NCBI GenBank assembly: GCA_002841275.1 | Contig: PHET01000001.1 | Location: 34,464-98,463, forward strand | DNA: 64,000 bases | Source of the DNA: Actinobacteria bacterium HGW-Actinobacteria-7 | GTDB lineage: Bacteria > Actinomycetota > Coriobacteriia > Anaerosomatales > PHET01 | Reading direction: 5' to 3' | In this document: positions 26,737 through 35,382 of the stretch, piece by piece | Position numbering within the stretch: position 1 is the stretch's first letter | How the letters are laid out: each line of letters starts with the position of its first letter | Made by a program: the position numbers and the translations under genes | Notes under the pieces: model-generated | Told to the model about the DNA's origin: nothing | Seen by the model: only the letters and a program-made list of their open reading frames with translations | The model's database searches: none

Positions 26737-28494
26737 GTGGGACGGATACTGCTCTCAGGCAATGAATCCGTTGCGCAAGGGGCCTGGGAGGCGGGTGCCG
26801 TTGTCGGTGTCGGGTATCCCGGTACTCCGTCCACAGAGACCCTGGCTCACTTCGCCCGCCTGCCTGACGTGTACGCCGAGTGGGCTTCGAACGAGAAAGT
26901 CGCTCTCGAAGTGGCAGCGGGGGTCTCGCTCGCCGGGGGACGTGTTCTCGTCGCGATGAAGCACGTTGGTCTCAACGTGGCATCGGACCCGCTTCTGACA
27001 CTCGCCTATACCGGCGTACGCGGGGGTCTGGTCATTCTGGTCGCCGATGACCCCGGAATGCACTCCTCCCAGAATGAGCAGGACAGTCACAACTATGCGG
27101 CGTTCGCCCGCGTTCCGATGCTCGATCCGTGCGACTCTGCAGAGGCAATGGCCTTCACACGCGAGGCGTTTGGCCTCTCCGAGCGATTCGATGTACCGGT
27201 CCTTGTCCGCTCCACAGTGCGCGTCTCTCACGCGAAATCACTCGTAGAGCCCGGGTCCCGCGCTGTCCCGGACGATCAGCCCGCCTACAAGACCAATCCC
27301 GCCAAGTGGGTCATGATGCCCGCTATGGCCAAGCAGCGCCGCCTCGATCTCGACCGAAGGATCGACGAGCTCACTGCGTTCTCGCGTGAGACCACCCTTA
27401 ATCGTGCCGAGTACCGCGACACGTCACTGGGAGTCGTGTGCTCGGGCGTCACCTATCTGCACGTCCGTGAGGCACTCCCGGACGCTTCTGTGCTCAAGCT
27501 CGGTCTGAGCTTTCCCGTTTCACCAGACCTCATCAGTGAGTTCGCCGAGAAGGTCGACAGACTCGTTGTCGTCGAAGAGGCTGACGGGTTTCTCGGCAGA
27601 ACGCTCCTTGCGATGGGATTCTCGCTTGACTCGGTGCCGTTGCCCACGAGCGGTGAGCTGACGCCGGGCTCGATCAGGCAGGCATTCGGGTTCGAACCGC
27701 CACCCTTGCGCGAGGCCGACACCTCCATGCCTCCCAGACCTCCGCTGATGTGTCCTGGATGTCCGCACCGCCCGGTCTTCAACGCGCTGCGCAAGCTCAG
27801 GGCGGTCGTCACAGGTGACATCGGCTGCTACACGCTGGGCGCGCTGAGGCCCTTGGCCGCCATGGATAGCTGTGTCTGTATGGGCGCCTCCATCAGCATG
27901 GCGCACGGGGCCGAACTCGCCGGCGGCATGGGTGATCGGCCCATCGTGGCGGTGATCGGTGACTCCACATTCGCTCACACCGGAGTCAACGGGTTGATCA
28001 GCTCGGTCTACAACGCGGGCACTTCCACCGTAGCCATACTGGACAACCGCATCACAGCGATGACCGGGCATCAGGGTAATCCCGTGAATGGCATCACTCT
28101 CCAGAAGCGACCGTCGCACGAGGTCGACCTGATTGCCCTGTGCAAGGCGCTTGGCATCGAGCGGGTTCGTGTTGTGGACCCCCATGATCTCGAGGCCGCT
28201 GAGGACGCGCTGCGCGAAGAGGTCACACATGAAGAGATGTCCGTGATCATCTTCAAGGCCCCGTGTGCGCTTCTGGTCAAAGACAAGGGCGATCCCTACG
28301 CGGTTGACGAGGAAGCTTGCACCAAGTGCGGGCTTTGTATAAAGCTCGGGTGCCCTGCAATCGGCAAGAACGAACAGACCAGCAAAGCGTATATCGATAC
28401 CGCCGTCTGCGTCGGCTGCGGCCAGTGTGTCCAGGTCTGCCGATACGGAGCGATCGTCCACTCCGGCCCAGCGTGCGACTTGGGAGGGGTGTGA
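26737..28494 (+). CDS. iorA: Indolepyruvate:ferredoxin oxidoreductase, alpha subunit
   Basis: Thiamine-diphosphate enzyme oxidatively decarboxylating arylpyruvates (indole-, phenyl-, hydroxyphenylpyruvate) to aryl-acetyl-CoA with ferredoxin as acceptor; 585 aa. Signatures are 'LLSGNESVAQGAWEAG' and 'YPGTPSTETL' at the N-terminus, 'CPGCPHRPVFNALR' and 'GDIGCYTLGAL' in the middle, and the TPP motif 'VIGDSTFAHTGVNG'. Two C-terminal 4Fe-4S motifs are 'CTKCGLCIKLGCP' and 'CVGCGQCVQVCRYG'. GTG 26737 is chosen because GGGGGAG lies upstream; earlier in-frame starts lack support. It is the first gene of the amino-acid oxidation cluster, 1 nt from iorB. Confidence 0.95.
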   Translation: MGRILLSGNESVAQGAWEAGAVVGVGYPGTPSTETLAHFARLPDVYAEWASNEKVALEVAAGVSLAGGRVLVAMKHVGLNVASDPLLTLAYTGVRGGLVILVADDPGMHSSQNEQDSHNYAAFARVPMLDPCDSAEAMAFTREAFGLSERFDVPVLVRSTVRVSHAKSLVEPGSRAVPDDQPAYKTNPAKWVMMPAMAKQRRLDLDRRIDELTAFSRETTLNRAEYRDTSLGVVCSGVTYLHVREALPDASVLKLGLSFPVSPDLISEFAEKVDRLVVVEEADGFLGRTLLAMGFSLDSVPLPTSGELTPGSIRQAFGFEPPPLREADTSMPPRPPLMCPGCPHRPVFNALRKLRAVVTGDIGCYTLGALRPLAAMDSCVCMGASISMAHGAELAGGMGDRPIVAVIGDSTFAHTGVNGLISSVYNAGTSTVAILDNRITAMTGHQGNPVNGITLQKRPSHEVDLIALCKALGIERVRVVDPHDLEAAEDALREEVTHEEMSVIIFKAPCALLVKDKGDPYAVDEEACTKCGLCIKLGCPAIGKNEQTSKAYIDTAVCVGCGQCVQVCRYGAIVHSGPACDLGGV

Positions 28495-28495
28495 C

Positions 28496-29083
28496 ATGCT
28501 GACTACCGTCATGCTATGCGGCGTCGGTGGCCAGGGCACCATCCTGGCAGCCGATCTGTTGGCAAAAGTCGCAGCTGCCGAGGGACTCGAAGTCAAGCTC
28601 TCCGAGGTCCACGGTATGTCGCAACGAGGAGGCAGCGTTGATACCGTCGTCAAATACGGCGACGAGCTATTCTCTCCGGTCACGGACCCTGGCATGGTCG
28701 ACCACATGGTCGCCTTCGAACTGATGGAAGCAATGCGACGGATTCACTACGTTCGACCCGATGGTCGGATGCTCGTCAATCCTCGGGCAATCCAGCCGCT
28801 GCCGGTACTCACTGGTGATCTCCCCGCACCACACGGAATGCAGGCCATACTTGAAGAAGAGGGAGCGATCTTCATCGACGCGGACCTTCTGGCATGTGAG
28901 GCTGGCAGCCCCAAGTCCGCGAACGTCGTCTTGATGGGCGCGCTGTCGTGGGGACTGCCTTTCGCCCTTGAGACCTGGAACGACGTCATCGCCTCACGGG
29001 TACCGCCCAAGACCATTGAAGCCAACCTGAACGCATTCCAACTCGGGAGAGCTGCGTGTCAGAAAGGGGAGTGTGCACGGTGA
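28496..29083 (+). CDS. iorB: Indolepyruvate:ferredoxin oxidoreductase, beta subunit
   Basis: Gamma/beta-type subunit of the 2-oxoacid oxidoreductase, 195 aa. N-terminal 'MLCGVGGQGTILAADLLA' and 'SEVHGMSQRGGSV' are diagnostic, as is 'NVVLMGAL' further on. ATG 28496 follows GGGAGGGG and lies 1 nt after the iorA stop. Its 3' end overlaps the ACT gene start by 4 nt. It completes an IorAB heterodimer, which needs ferredoxin; no ferredoxin gene is adjacent. Confidence 0.95.
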   Translation: MLTTVMLCGVGGQGTILAADLLAKVAAAEGLEVKLSEVHGMSQRGGSVDTVVKYGDELFSPVTDPGMVDHMVAFELMEAMRRIHYVRPDGRMLVNPRAIQPLPVLTGDLPAPHGMQAILEEEGAIFIDADLLACEAGSPKSANVVLMGALSWGLPFALETWNDVIASRVPPKTIEANLNAFQLGRAACQKGECAR

Positions 29084-29496
29084 ACGTCAAGCAACTCAGC
29101 GTGTTCATCGAGAACAAAGCGGGACGAGTAAGCGAAATCACCGACGTACTCGGCAAGCATGACATCAATATTCGCGGCTTCTCGATCTCAGACACCGCGG
29201 ACTACGGCATCGTTCGTCTGATCGTTGACGCTCCCGACGCTGGCCGAGCGGCCCTCGAAGAGGCCGGCTTCACGGTCAAGGAGTCCGACGTCATCTGTCT
29301 CAATCTACCCGACCACCCTGGGGGGCTCGCCGGCGTTCTCAAGGTGGTCTCGGATGCGGGAGTCAACATCGAGTACGTCTACAGCCTGATCGGGACCTAT
29401 GTGGTCATCAACGTAGCCGACATCGACCGTTCTTTGTCCCTTCTCAAGGGCCAGCCGGTCGAGCTAGTGACACAGGAGCAGATCGCGCACATATAG
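29080..29496 (+). CDS. Tandem ACT-domain protein (paralogue 2)
   Basis: 138 aa with two ACT-like modules: 'LSVFIENKAGRVSEITDVLG' and 'DHPGGLAGVLKVVSDAG'. It is paralogous to 14053-14484 (same module order, same 'GIVRLI' and 'VFIENK' elements). GTG 29080 is chosen for GGGGAG 8 nt upstream; an earlier GTG at 29056 lies inside iorB. It is translationally coupled to iorB and upstream of the liv transporter, so it is a candidate aromatic/branched-chain amino-acid or 2-oxoacid sensor for this cluster (inference). Confidence 0.88.
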   Translation: MNVKQLSVFIENKAGRVSEITDVLGKHDINIRGFSISDTADYGIVRLIVDAPDAGRAALEEAGFTVKESDVICLNLPDHPGGLAGVLKVVSDAGVNIEYVYSLIGTYVVINVADIDRSLSLLKGQPVELVTQEQIAHI

Positions 29497-29537
29497 CCGT
29501 CGGACGGTGCGATCGACCAACGAAGGGAAGGTTTGAC

Positions 29538-30737
29538 ATGCGCGGAAGGAAGTTGGGGCTGTCGATGGCTGTCTTGGAGGCAGCCATGGCGACGGCACTC
29601 GCGGTGACGCTGGGCGGCTGCTCTCCAAAGGCTCAGACGGTGGAACAGCCCGCCGTCAAGGCCGAGCCGATCAAGATCGGCGCGATCGTCTCTTTGACCG
29701 GAACCTATGCTGGCCTCGGTGACCCGGAGAAGAAGACGATCGAGATGGAAGTCGCACGTATCAACGAGGCCGGCGGAATCAACGGCCGTCCTGTCGAGGT
29801 CATTTTTGAAGACGATGCGACAGACGAGGCCAAGGCCGTCACCGCAGCAACGCGGTTGATAGATCAAGACGGCGTCATCGCTCTGATAGGCGCAACCGGC
29901 TCAGGTCAGACCATGGCCGTCCGCGGTGAAGTCGACAGAGCCAAGATCCCTCAGGTGTCCTTGGCGGGCGCAACCGCTATCACGAAGATCTTCGATCCTC
30001 TGGTCTTTGCCACGCCATGGTCGAACACGATCGTCGCGCCGTTCACACTGGAGGCGCTCAAGAAGGCCGGGCTCACCAAGGTCGGACTCATCACGGACTC
30101 CGGTGGGTTTGGTAAGGACGGCCGTGAGGTCGTCAAGGCCGAGGCCGCGAAGCAGGGCATCGACATAGTCAGCGACCAGACGTTCAACCCCGGCGACACA
30201 GATATGACCGCCCAGCTCACCAAGATCAAGAACTCCGGTGCGCAGGTGCTCTTGATGTGGACGGCTGGTGCAGAGGCCGCGACGATCGTGAAGAGCGCCG
30301 ATCAACTAGGGCTCGACATGCCTGTCTACGGGAGCCACGGCAACGCACGCAAGGAGCTCATCGACGGTGCCGGTCCGGCCGCTGAGGGATTCCGTTTCGC
30401 AGCAGGCAAGATTCTCGTGCCGGCAGCCTACGGGGTAGACACCGACGCGTACAAGGTGGCCACGGACTTCGTGACGCGGTACAAAGCTGCCTACGGCGAT
30501 GCACCCAGCACCTTCGCGGGTCACGCCTACGATGCGCTCTACCTCATTACCGAAGCCGCATCGCGCGTCCAGGGCGATCTGACGCCCGCCGCGTTGCGCG
30601 ATGAAATCGAGAAGACCAACGGGTTCGTTGGCATCGGCGGCACGTTCACCATGTCGCCCACGGACCACAACGGTCTTTCGGTCAACGATTTGACGATGTA
30701 TGAGGTGAAGGACGGAACCTGGCAGACCGTCAAGTAA
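29538..30737 (+). CDS. Branched-chain/aromatic amino-acid ABC substrate-binding lipoprotein 1 (LivJ/K type)
   Basis: 399 aa extracytoplasmic solute receptor of the periplasmic-binding type I fold. The signal ends in lipobox L-G-G-C (Cys28). The mature part opens with 'KIGAIVSLTGTYAGLGDPEKK' and includes 'DDATDEAKAVTAATRLI', 'GATGSGQTMA' and 'NPGDTDMTAQLTKI'. An AAGGGAAGG site precedes ATG 29538. It is closely paralogous to the next gene. It feeds the LivHMGF transporter encoded downstream. Context beside ior suggests aromatic or branched-chain substrates; the sequence alone cannot fix specificity. Confidence 0.93.
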   Translation: MRGRKLGLSMAVLEAAMATALAVTLGGCSPKAQTVEQPAVKAEPIKIGAIVSLTGTYAGLGDPEKKTIEMEVARINEAGGINGRPVEVIFEDDATDEAKAVTAATRLIDQDGVIALIGATGSGQTMAVRGEVDRAKIPQVSLAGATAITKIFDPLVFATPWSNTIVAPFTLEALKKAGLTKVGLITDSGGFGKDGREVVKAEAAKQGIDIVSDQTFNPGDTDMTAQLTKIKNSGAQVLLMWTAGAEAATIVKSADQLGLDMPVYGSHGNARKELIDGAGPAAEGFRFAAGKILVPAAYGVDTDAYKVATDFVTRYKAAYGDAPSTFAGHAYDALYLITEAASRVQGDLTPAALRDEIEKTNGFVGIGGTFTMSPTDHNGLSVNDLTMYEVKDGTWQTVK

Positions 30738-30749
30738 TCGAGTCGATTC

Positions 30750-30779
30750 GCGGGGTGGGCCCTTGTGGGTCCACCCCGC
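30750..30779 (+). repeat. Intercistronic hairpin between the two binding-protein genes
   Basis: GCGGGGTGG (30750-30758) pairs perfectly with CCACCCCGC (30771-30779), extended inward by one G-T and three G-C pairs around TTGT. It is not followed by a T-run. It is more likely an RNA-stabilising or processing hairpin, or partial terminator, setting higher expression of the first binding protein (inference). Confidence 0.6.
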
Positions 30780-30801
30780 TGAGATATGAAGGGGGCCAAT
30801 T

Positions 30802-31995
30802 ATGAGAAATGCCCGGTGGGTGGTGGCGCTTGCACTAGTCGTATCGATGACTGTCGGTATGTCCGGATGTGGCGCGCAGGGCACGCAGGGGGATTCCAAG
30901 ACTGCAGAGCCCATCAAGCTCGGGGCGGTTCTCTCGCTAACCGGAACTTATGCTGCACTCGGCACCGCCGAAAAGCAGGCGCTGGAACTCGAGAGCGCGC
31001 GCATCAACAAGAGCGGTGGCATCGATGGCCATCCTATCGAGCTGGTCATCGAGGACGATGCCACAGACGAAGCGAAGGCCGTCGCAGCCGCCAGCAAGCT
31101 CATCGAGCAAGATGAGGTCGTTGCAATCCTCGGCGCCACGGGTACCGGGCAGTCTATGGCCATACGCGGCGACGTCGATCGCGCCCAAGTGCCTCAGATA
31201 TCGATGGCCGGTGGTACAGCGATCACTCAGCAGTTCGATGCAAATGTGTTTCAAACCCCTTGGTCGAACACGATCGTAGTGCCGTTCGTGCTCGACGCAA
31301 TCAAGAAATCAGGGGTTTCTCAGATTGCGTTGATCACCGATACGGGCGGCTATGGCAAGGACGGCAAGCCAATCATCGAAGCCTCCGCCGCTGAATTGGG
31401 CCTCAAGATTGTCGCCAACGAGACGTTCAACCCTGGCGACACTGACATGACCGCCCAACTGACCAAGATTCGGGCCTCAGGTGCCAAAGCAGTCCTGCTC
31501 TGGACCGCGGGCAAGGAAGCCACGACGATCATGAAGAATGCTCAGGGTCTGGGCATGCGTGACGGCGCGACTGCGGTTCCGTTCTTCGGAGGATCCGGCC
31601 AAGCGAGACTTGAGTTCGGTGAGGGCTCTGGTGACGCAGCCGAGGGCTTCACGTTCGGGACTGGCAAGAGCCTCGTTTCGACGAACTGGGGACCGGATTC
31701 CGAGGAGTTCAAGGTCGTATCTGACTTCGCCAAGCGCTACGAGGCCGCCTACGGTCAGGCTCCAGACATCTTCGCCGGGCACGCGTTCGACGCGTTCTTG
31801 ATCGTTGTGAACGCCTTGAAGGCGGCCGGACCTGATGCTGACGGTGCCGCGATTCGAGACGCCATTGAAGCGACCAACGGTCTCGTTGGCTTCGCTGGCA
31901 CCTTCACGTACTCGGCCACTGACCACAACGGCCTCACCACAGAGGATCTGTCGCTCTATCGTTTTGCCGGCGGTATGTGGGAGCCCGCCGAGTGA
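30802..31995 (+). CDS. Branched-chain/aromatic amino-acid ABC substrate-binding lipoprotein 2
   Basis: 397 aa, same family as the preceding gene and alignable throughout ('LGAVLSLTGTYAALGTAEKQ', 'DDATDEAKAVAAASKLI', 'GATGTGQSMA', 'NPGDTDMTAQLTKI'). The lipobox ends M-S-G-C with Cys23. Divergence is concentrated after about residue 240, in the second lobe, suggesting a different ligand. GGGGG precedes ATG 30802. Tandem receptors serving one permease are common in Liv systems. Confidence 0.93.
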   Translation: MRNARWVVALALVVSMTVGMSGCGAQGTQGDSKTAEPIKLGAVLSLTGTYAALGTAEKQALELESARINKSGGIDGHPIELVIEDDATDEAKAVAAASKLIEQDEVVAILGATGTGQSMAIRGDVDRAQVPQISMAGGTAITQQFDANVFQTPWSNTIVVPFVLDAIKKSGVSQIALITDTGGYGKDGKPIIEASAAELGLKIVANETFNPGDTDMTAQLTKIRASGAKAVLLWTAGKEATTIMKNAQGLGMRDGATAVPFFGGSGQARLEFGEGSGDAAEGFTFGTGKSLVSTNWGPDSEEFKVVSDFAKRYEAAYGQAPDIFAGHAFDAFLIVVNALKAAGPDADGAAIRDAIEATNGLVGFAGTFTYSATDHNGLTTEDLSLYRFAGGMWEPAE

Positions 31996-32032
31996 GCGGG
32001 ACCGACGCCCGAGAGGTTGGATAACGACCGGT

Positions 32033-32905
32033 ATGGCTGAGCTTCTGCAGTTCGTCATAGCCGGACTCAAGAGCGGGTCGATCTACGCGTTGGTGGCGCT
32101 GGGATTCACCATCGTCTACGCGGCCACTGGTGCGATCAACTTCGCCCAGGGCGAGTTCTACATGCTCGGAGGCATGCTGGGGGTCTGGTTCGTTTCACTC
32201 GGACTACCGGTGCCTGTCGCTGCGCTGTGCGCGGTTGTCTCAGCAGCGGCGGCAGGTGCATTGTTCGAGCTGGCAGCCGTACGACCCATCGCCGGCGGTG
32301 ACCCGCTGCGCATCATCATCGTCACGATCGGAGGGTCGGTCGTCTTGCGGCAGCTGGCTCTCCACCTGTTCGGACCCGACGAGCTCACTCTTGCCTCGTT
32401 CACCCCGGGCCCGTCGATCCGGCTCTTCGGCGCAGCGATAGAGCGTCAGACACTGTGGATCTGGGCACTCACACTGGTGGCGGTGGTGGGACTCGTCATT
32501 CTCTACAGGCGTACCGCGTTCGGCAAGGCGATGCGCGCGACCTCTCTCAGGCGAGACGCCGCGAGACTGGTGGGCATCGATGCTCGGGCGATGGTCACCG
32601 CATCATTCGCGCTCGCTGCAGGTCTCGGTGCGCTTGCCGGTCTCGCGGTGACTCCGCTGACTCAGACTGCCTTCGATGTCGGCGCAGGTATCGGGGTCAA
32701 GGGGTTCTCGGCGGCGATTCTTGGTGGGCTCGGCAACCCCATCGCAGCTGTGGGTGGAGGGCTCGTACTCGGGCTGCTCGAGAGTCTGGCAGCAGGCTAC
32801 CTGGACCCGATATACAAAGACGCGATCTCACTCATCGTGCTTCTCGCGGTTCTGTTCTTGCGACCCCAAGGGTTGCTCGGCGGTAGCGGGAAGGAGAAGG
32901 TCTGA
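32033..32905 (+). CDS. livH: Branched-chain amino-acid ABC permease LivH
   Basis: 290 aa inner-membrane permease, about eight spans. Signatures are 'GLKSGSIYALVALGFTIVYA', 'GAINFAQGEFYMLGGM' and the late 'GLGNPIAAVGGGLVLGLLES', which includes the ATPase-coupling loop. ATG 32033 fits the family start; the longer frame from 31835 overlaps the preceding gene and lacks support, though the ribosome site here is weak. Its stop overlaps livM by 1 nt. Confidence 0.94.
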   Translation: MAELLQFVIAGLKSGSIYALVALGFTIVYAATGAINFAQGEFYMLGGMLGVWFVSLGLPVPVAALCAVVSAAAAGALFELAAVRPIAGGDPLRIIIVTIGGSVVLRQLALHLFGPDELTLASFTPGPSIRLFGAAIERQTLWIWALTLVAVVGLVILYRRTAFGKAMRATSLRRDAARLVGIDARAMVTASFALAAGLGALAGLAVTPLTQTAFDVGAGIGVKGFSAAILGGLGNPIAAVGGGLVLGLLESLAAGYLDPIYKDAISLIVLLAVLFLRPQGLLGGSGKEKV

Positions 32906-33876
32906 TGTCGAGCCGACGCGCGCGCGCCATCGTGATCGTCATCAGCACCCTTACAATCGCTCTGCTGCCGCTGGTGGTCCAAGACCGGTTCCTGCTCAAG
33001 ATCTTCACATTCGTCGGACTCAACGCCTTGGTGGTCGTCGGTATATCGCTTCTGTTCGGCTACGCGGGCCAAGTCTCACTGGGGCACGCAGGCTTTGTCG
33101 GCCTGGGCGCGTACACAGCTGCGTTCCTTGTCGCGCGGCTGGACCTCCCATGGCTGTTGGCTATGGTCGCTGCGGGGCTTGTGACCGCTCTAGGAGGTAT
33201 GGTCCTCGCGGTGCCCAGCTTGAGACTCAAGGGTCACTATCTGGCGATGGCCACACTGGGTTTTGGCGAACTGATGACACTCGGGTTCAAGGAGGCTGAC
33301 TTCGTCACCGGGGGAGTCAACGGCTTCTCCGGTGTGCCGTTCCCTTCGGTTGGTGCACTGGTGTTGGACACGCCGCAGCAGCTCTACTGGCTCGTGTGGT
33401 CCGTGGTAGGCGTTGCACTGCTCCTTGCTGGCAACATCGTCGCCTCGCGGCCCGGACGAGCCATGAGGGCGCTTCACGGCAGCGAACTGGGGGCTCAGGC
33501 CAGTGGTGTCGATGTTGTTGGCGTCAAAGTCAGGGCCTTCGTGCTCAGCGCGACATTCGCCGGATTATCGGGTGCGCTCTACGCCTCGATCGTGGGATTC
33601 ATCTCGCCAAGCCTGTTCACCACCGCCGCTTCGGTAACATTCCTGGCTATGGCCGTCATCGGAGGATCGAACTCACTTGCCGGTCCGTTGCTGTCGGTCG
33701 TGCTCCTCACGCTGCTTGAGTACCTTGACGCGCTCGTACCGGGGATTTCCCGGACCACTGCCGAGGTGATCCAGGCGTATCAGGCTGACATCTACGGACT
33801 CGCGATCATCGCTGTGATTCTGTTCGCCCCCTCAGGACTGGCCGGGATGTGGCGACGGACGAGGAGCACCGTATGA
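32905..33876 (+). CDS. livM: Branched-chain amino-acid ABC permease LivM
   Basis: 323 aa, around nine or ten spans. 'FGYAGQVSLGHAGFVGLGAYTAA', 'PSLRLKGHYLAMATLGFGEL' and 'GVDVVGVKVRAFVLSATFAGLSGALYA' are diagnostic in pieces. AAGGAGAAGG precedes ATG 32905, which overlaps the livH stop. The partner of LivH in the heterodimeric channel; the stop overlaps livG by 4 nt. Confidence 0.94.
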   Translation: MSSRRARAIVIVISTLTIALLPLVVQDRFLLKIFTFVGLNALVVVGISLLFGYAGQVSLGHAGFVGLGAYTAAFLVARLDLPWLLAMVAAGLVTALGGMVLAVPSLRLKGHYLAMATLGFGELMTLGFKEADFVTGGVNGFSGVPFPSVGALVLDTPQQLYWLVWSVVGVALLLAGNIVASRPGRAMRALHGSELGAQASGVDVVGVKVRAFVLSATFAGLSGALYASIVGFISPSLFTTAASVTFLAMAVIGGSNSLAGPLLSVVLLTLLEYLDALVPGISRTTAEVIQAYQADIYGLAIIAVILFAPSGLAGMWRRTRSTV

Positions 33877-34646
33877 CGCTGCTCAAGGTGAAGGATGTAA
33901 CGCGTCGCTTCGGAGGGCTCGTCGCCGTCGATTCGGTCTCATTTGAGGTACATGAAGGCACCATCAAGGCGCTCATCGGTCCCAACGGTGCAGGCAAGTC
34001 GACACTCTTCAATACGCTCACTGGGTTCGACCGACCGGACCTCGGCTCTGTGACGTTCGACGGCACCGAGCTCATTGGACGCGCACCGCGCGCGGTTGTG
34101 CGCGCGGGCGTTGCGCGCACTTTTCAGAACACCCAACTGTTCAACCAGATGACGGCTGTCGAGAACGTCATGGTCGGCGCGCAGGCACATCAGGGCCGCG
34201 GCTTCAGTGCGGCGGCGCTACGTCTGCCACGCGCAATGGCCGAGGACGCCGAATCTGGCCGAGAAGCGGCACGTCTACTGCGGCTCATTGGAATCGATGA
34301 GTGGTCAGGCACGCTTGGTGGAGACCTGCCGGCGGGCATCAGGCGTCTCGTCGAGATCGCGCGTGCTCTGGCTACGTCACCTCGGTTGCTGCTCCTCGAC
34401 GAACCCGCAGCCGGCCTGAACGCGACAGAGACTGCAGAACTCATCTCCACTCTCTTCCGTGTCAGAGACAGCGGCATCACGGTACTCGTTGTCGAACACG
34501 ACATGGGACTCGTCATGGAGGTCTCTGACGAGATCGTGGTCCTGGACAGAGGCGCCAAGATTGCAGAGGGGCCTCCTCGGATCATCCAGAAGGATCCCGC
34601 GGTCATCGCCGCCTATCTGGGCGAGGAGGAGCCGGATGACGAATAG
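33873..34646 (+). CDS. livG: Branched-chain amino-acid ABC ATPase LivG
   Basis: 257 aa. Walker A 'GPNGAGKST' (36-44), Walker B 'LLLLDEPAAGLN', and the switch His in 'VVEHDMGLVM'. The ABC signature position reads 'GGDLPAGIRR' rather than the usual L-S-G-G-Q, typical divergence for LivG. ATG 33873 with GAGGAG upstream, overlapping livM. The gene end overlaps livF by 11 nt. Confidence 0.94.
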   Translation: MTLLKVKDVTRRFGGLVAVDSVSFEVHEGTIKALIGPNGAGKSTLFNTLTGFDRPDLGSVTFDGTELIGRAPRAVVRAGVARTFQNTQLFNQMTAVENVMVGAQAHQGRGFSAAALRLPRAMAEDAESGREAARLLRLIGIDEWSGTLGGDLPAGIRRLVEIARALATSPRLLLLDEPAAGLNATETAELISTLFRVRDSGITVLVVEHDMGLVMEVSDEIVVLDRGAKIAEGPPRIIQKDPAVIAAYLGEEEPDDE

Positions 34647-35382
34647 CCACCTTTTGGAGCTTCACAACGTGGACTCCGGTTACGGCCGCACGCAGGTGCT
34701 GCGAGACGTGAGCTTGCATGTCGACGCCGGAGAACTGGTCGCACTTATCGGCAGTAACGGTGCGGGCAAATCGACCCTGCTCAAGACCATCGTGGGACTT
34801 CTTCGCGCCTCAAGCGGAGAACTCAACTTGGATGGGAACTCCATCACACACATGACGCCCGAGAAGCTCGTTCGCCGAGGGGTCGCGCTCGTTCCCGAGG
34901 GCCGCCTTCTGTTCGGCCCTATGACCGTCAGAGAGAACCTTGAGCTGGGCGCCTACAGCGCGGGCGCTCGTAGAGGCACCGCGGTGAAGGACGGGCTTCG
35001 CCGCGTATTCGAACTGTTCCCGGTCCTATCCGAGAGGGCGTCACAGCACGCCGAGACCCTCTCGGGTGGGGAGCAGCAGATGCTCGCCGTGGCGCGAGCA
35101 CTCATGTCGAGCCCCACGCTCCTGTTGCTCGACGAGCCATCGCTGGGGCTGGCCCCCCGTGTCATCGCCGAGATCTTCTCGGCGCTTGAAGTACTTCGCC
35201 GAGAGGGAATGACGATTCTGCTGGTGGAACAGGATGCACGCTTGGCGCTGAAACACGCGGATCGTGGGTACGTCATGCGCACCGGTGAGATTGTGCTGGA
35301 AGGTGCTGCCAGCGACTTGTTGACCGACGAGAGCGTGCGTACGATCTATCTGGGATTGTTGAAAGGGGAGGGAAGCGCGTGA
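34636..35382 (+). CDS. livF: Branched-chain amino-acid ABC ATPase LivF
   Basis: 248 aa. Walker A 'GSNGAGKST' (39-47), signature 'ETLSGGEQQMLAVARAL', Walker B 'LLLLDEPSLGLAP', and switch 'LLVEQD'. ATG 34636 with GAGGAGGAG upstream lies inside the end of livG. It completes the LivHMGF transporter. The stop overlaps the GTG start of paaK copy 2 by 4 nt, so the ligase is in the same operon. Confidence 0.95.
   Translation: MTNSHLLELHNVDSGYGRTQVLRDVSLHVDAGELVALIGSNGAGKSTLLKTIVGLLRASSGELNLDGNSITHMTPEKLVRRGVALVPEGRLLFGPMTVRENLELGAYSAGARRGTAVKDGLRRVFELFPVLSERASQHAETLSGGEQQMLAVARALMSSPTLLLLDEPSLGLAPRVIAEIFSALEVLRREGMTILLVEQDARLALKHADRGYVMRTGEIVLEGAASDLLTDESVRTIYLGLLKGEGSA

Noticed and set aside
27520-28707. 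Long minus-strand ORF opposite iorA and iorB (395 aa), and similar long opposite-strand frames such as 45431-46621 and 1141-1881
   Set aside because: They lie fully against well-recognised genes, have no ribosome site and no family-like sequence. High-GC codon use makes such shadow frames common.
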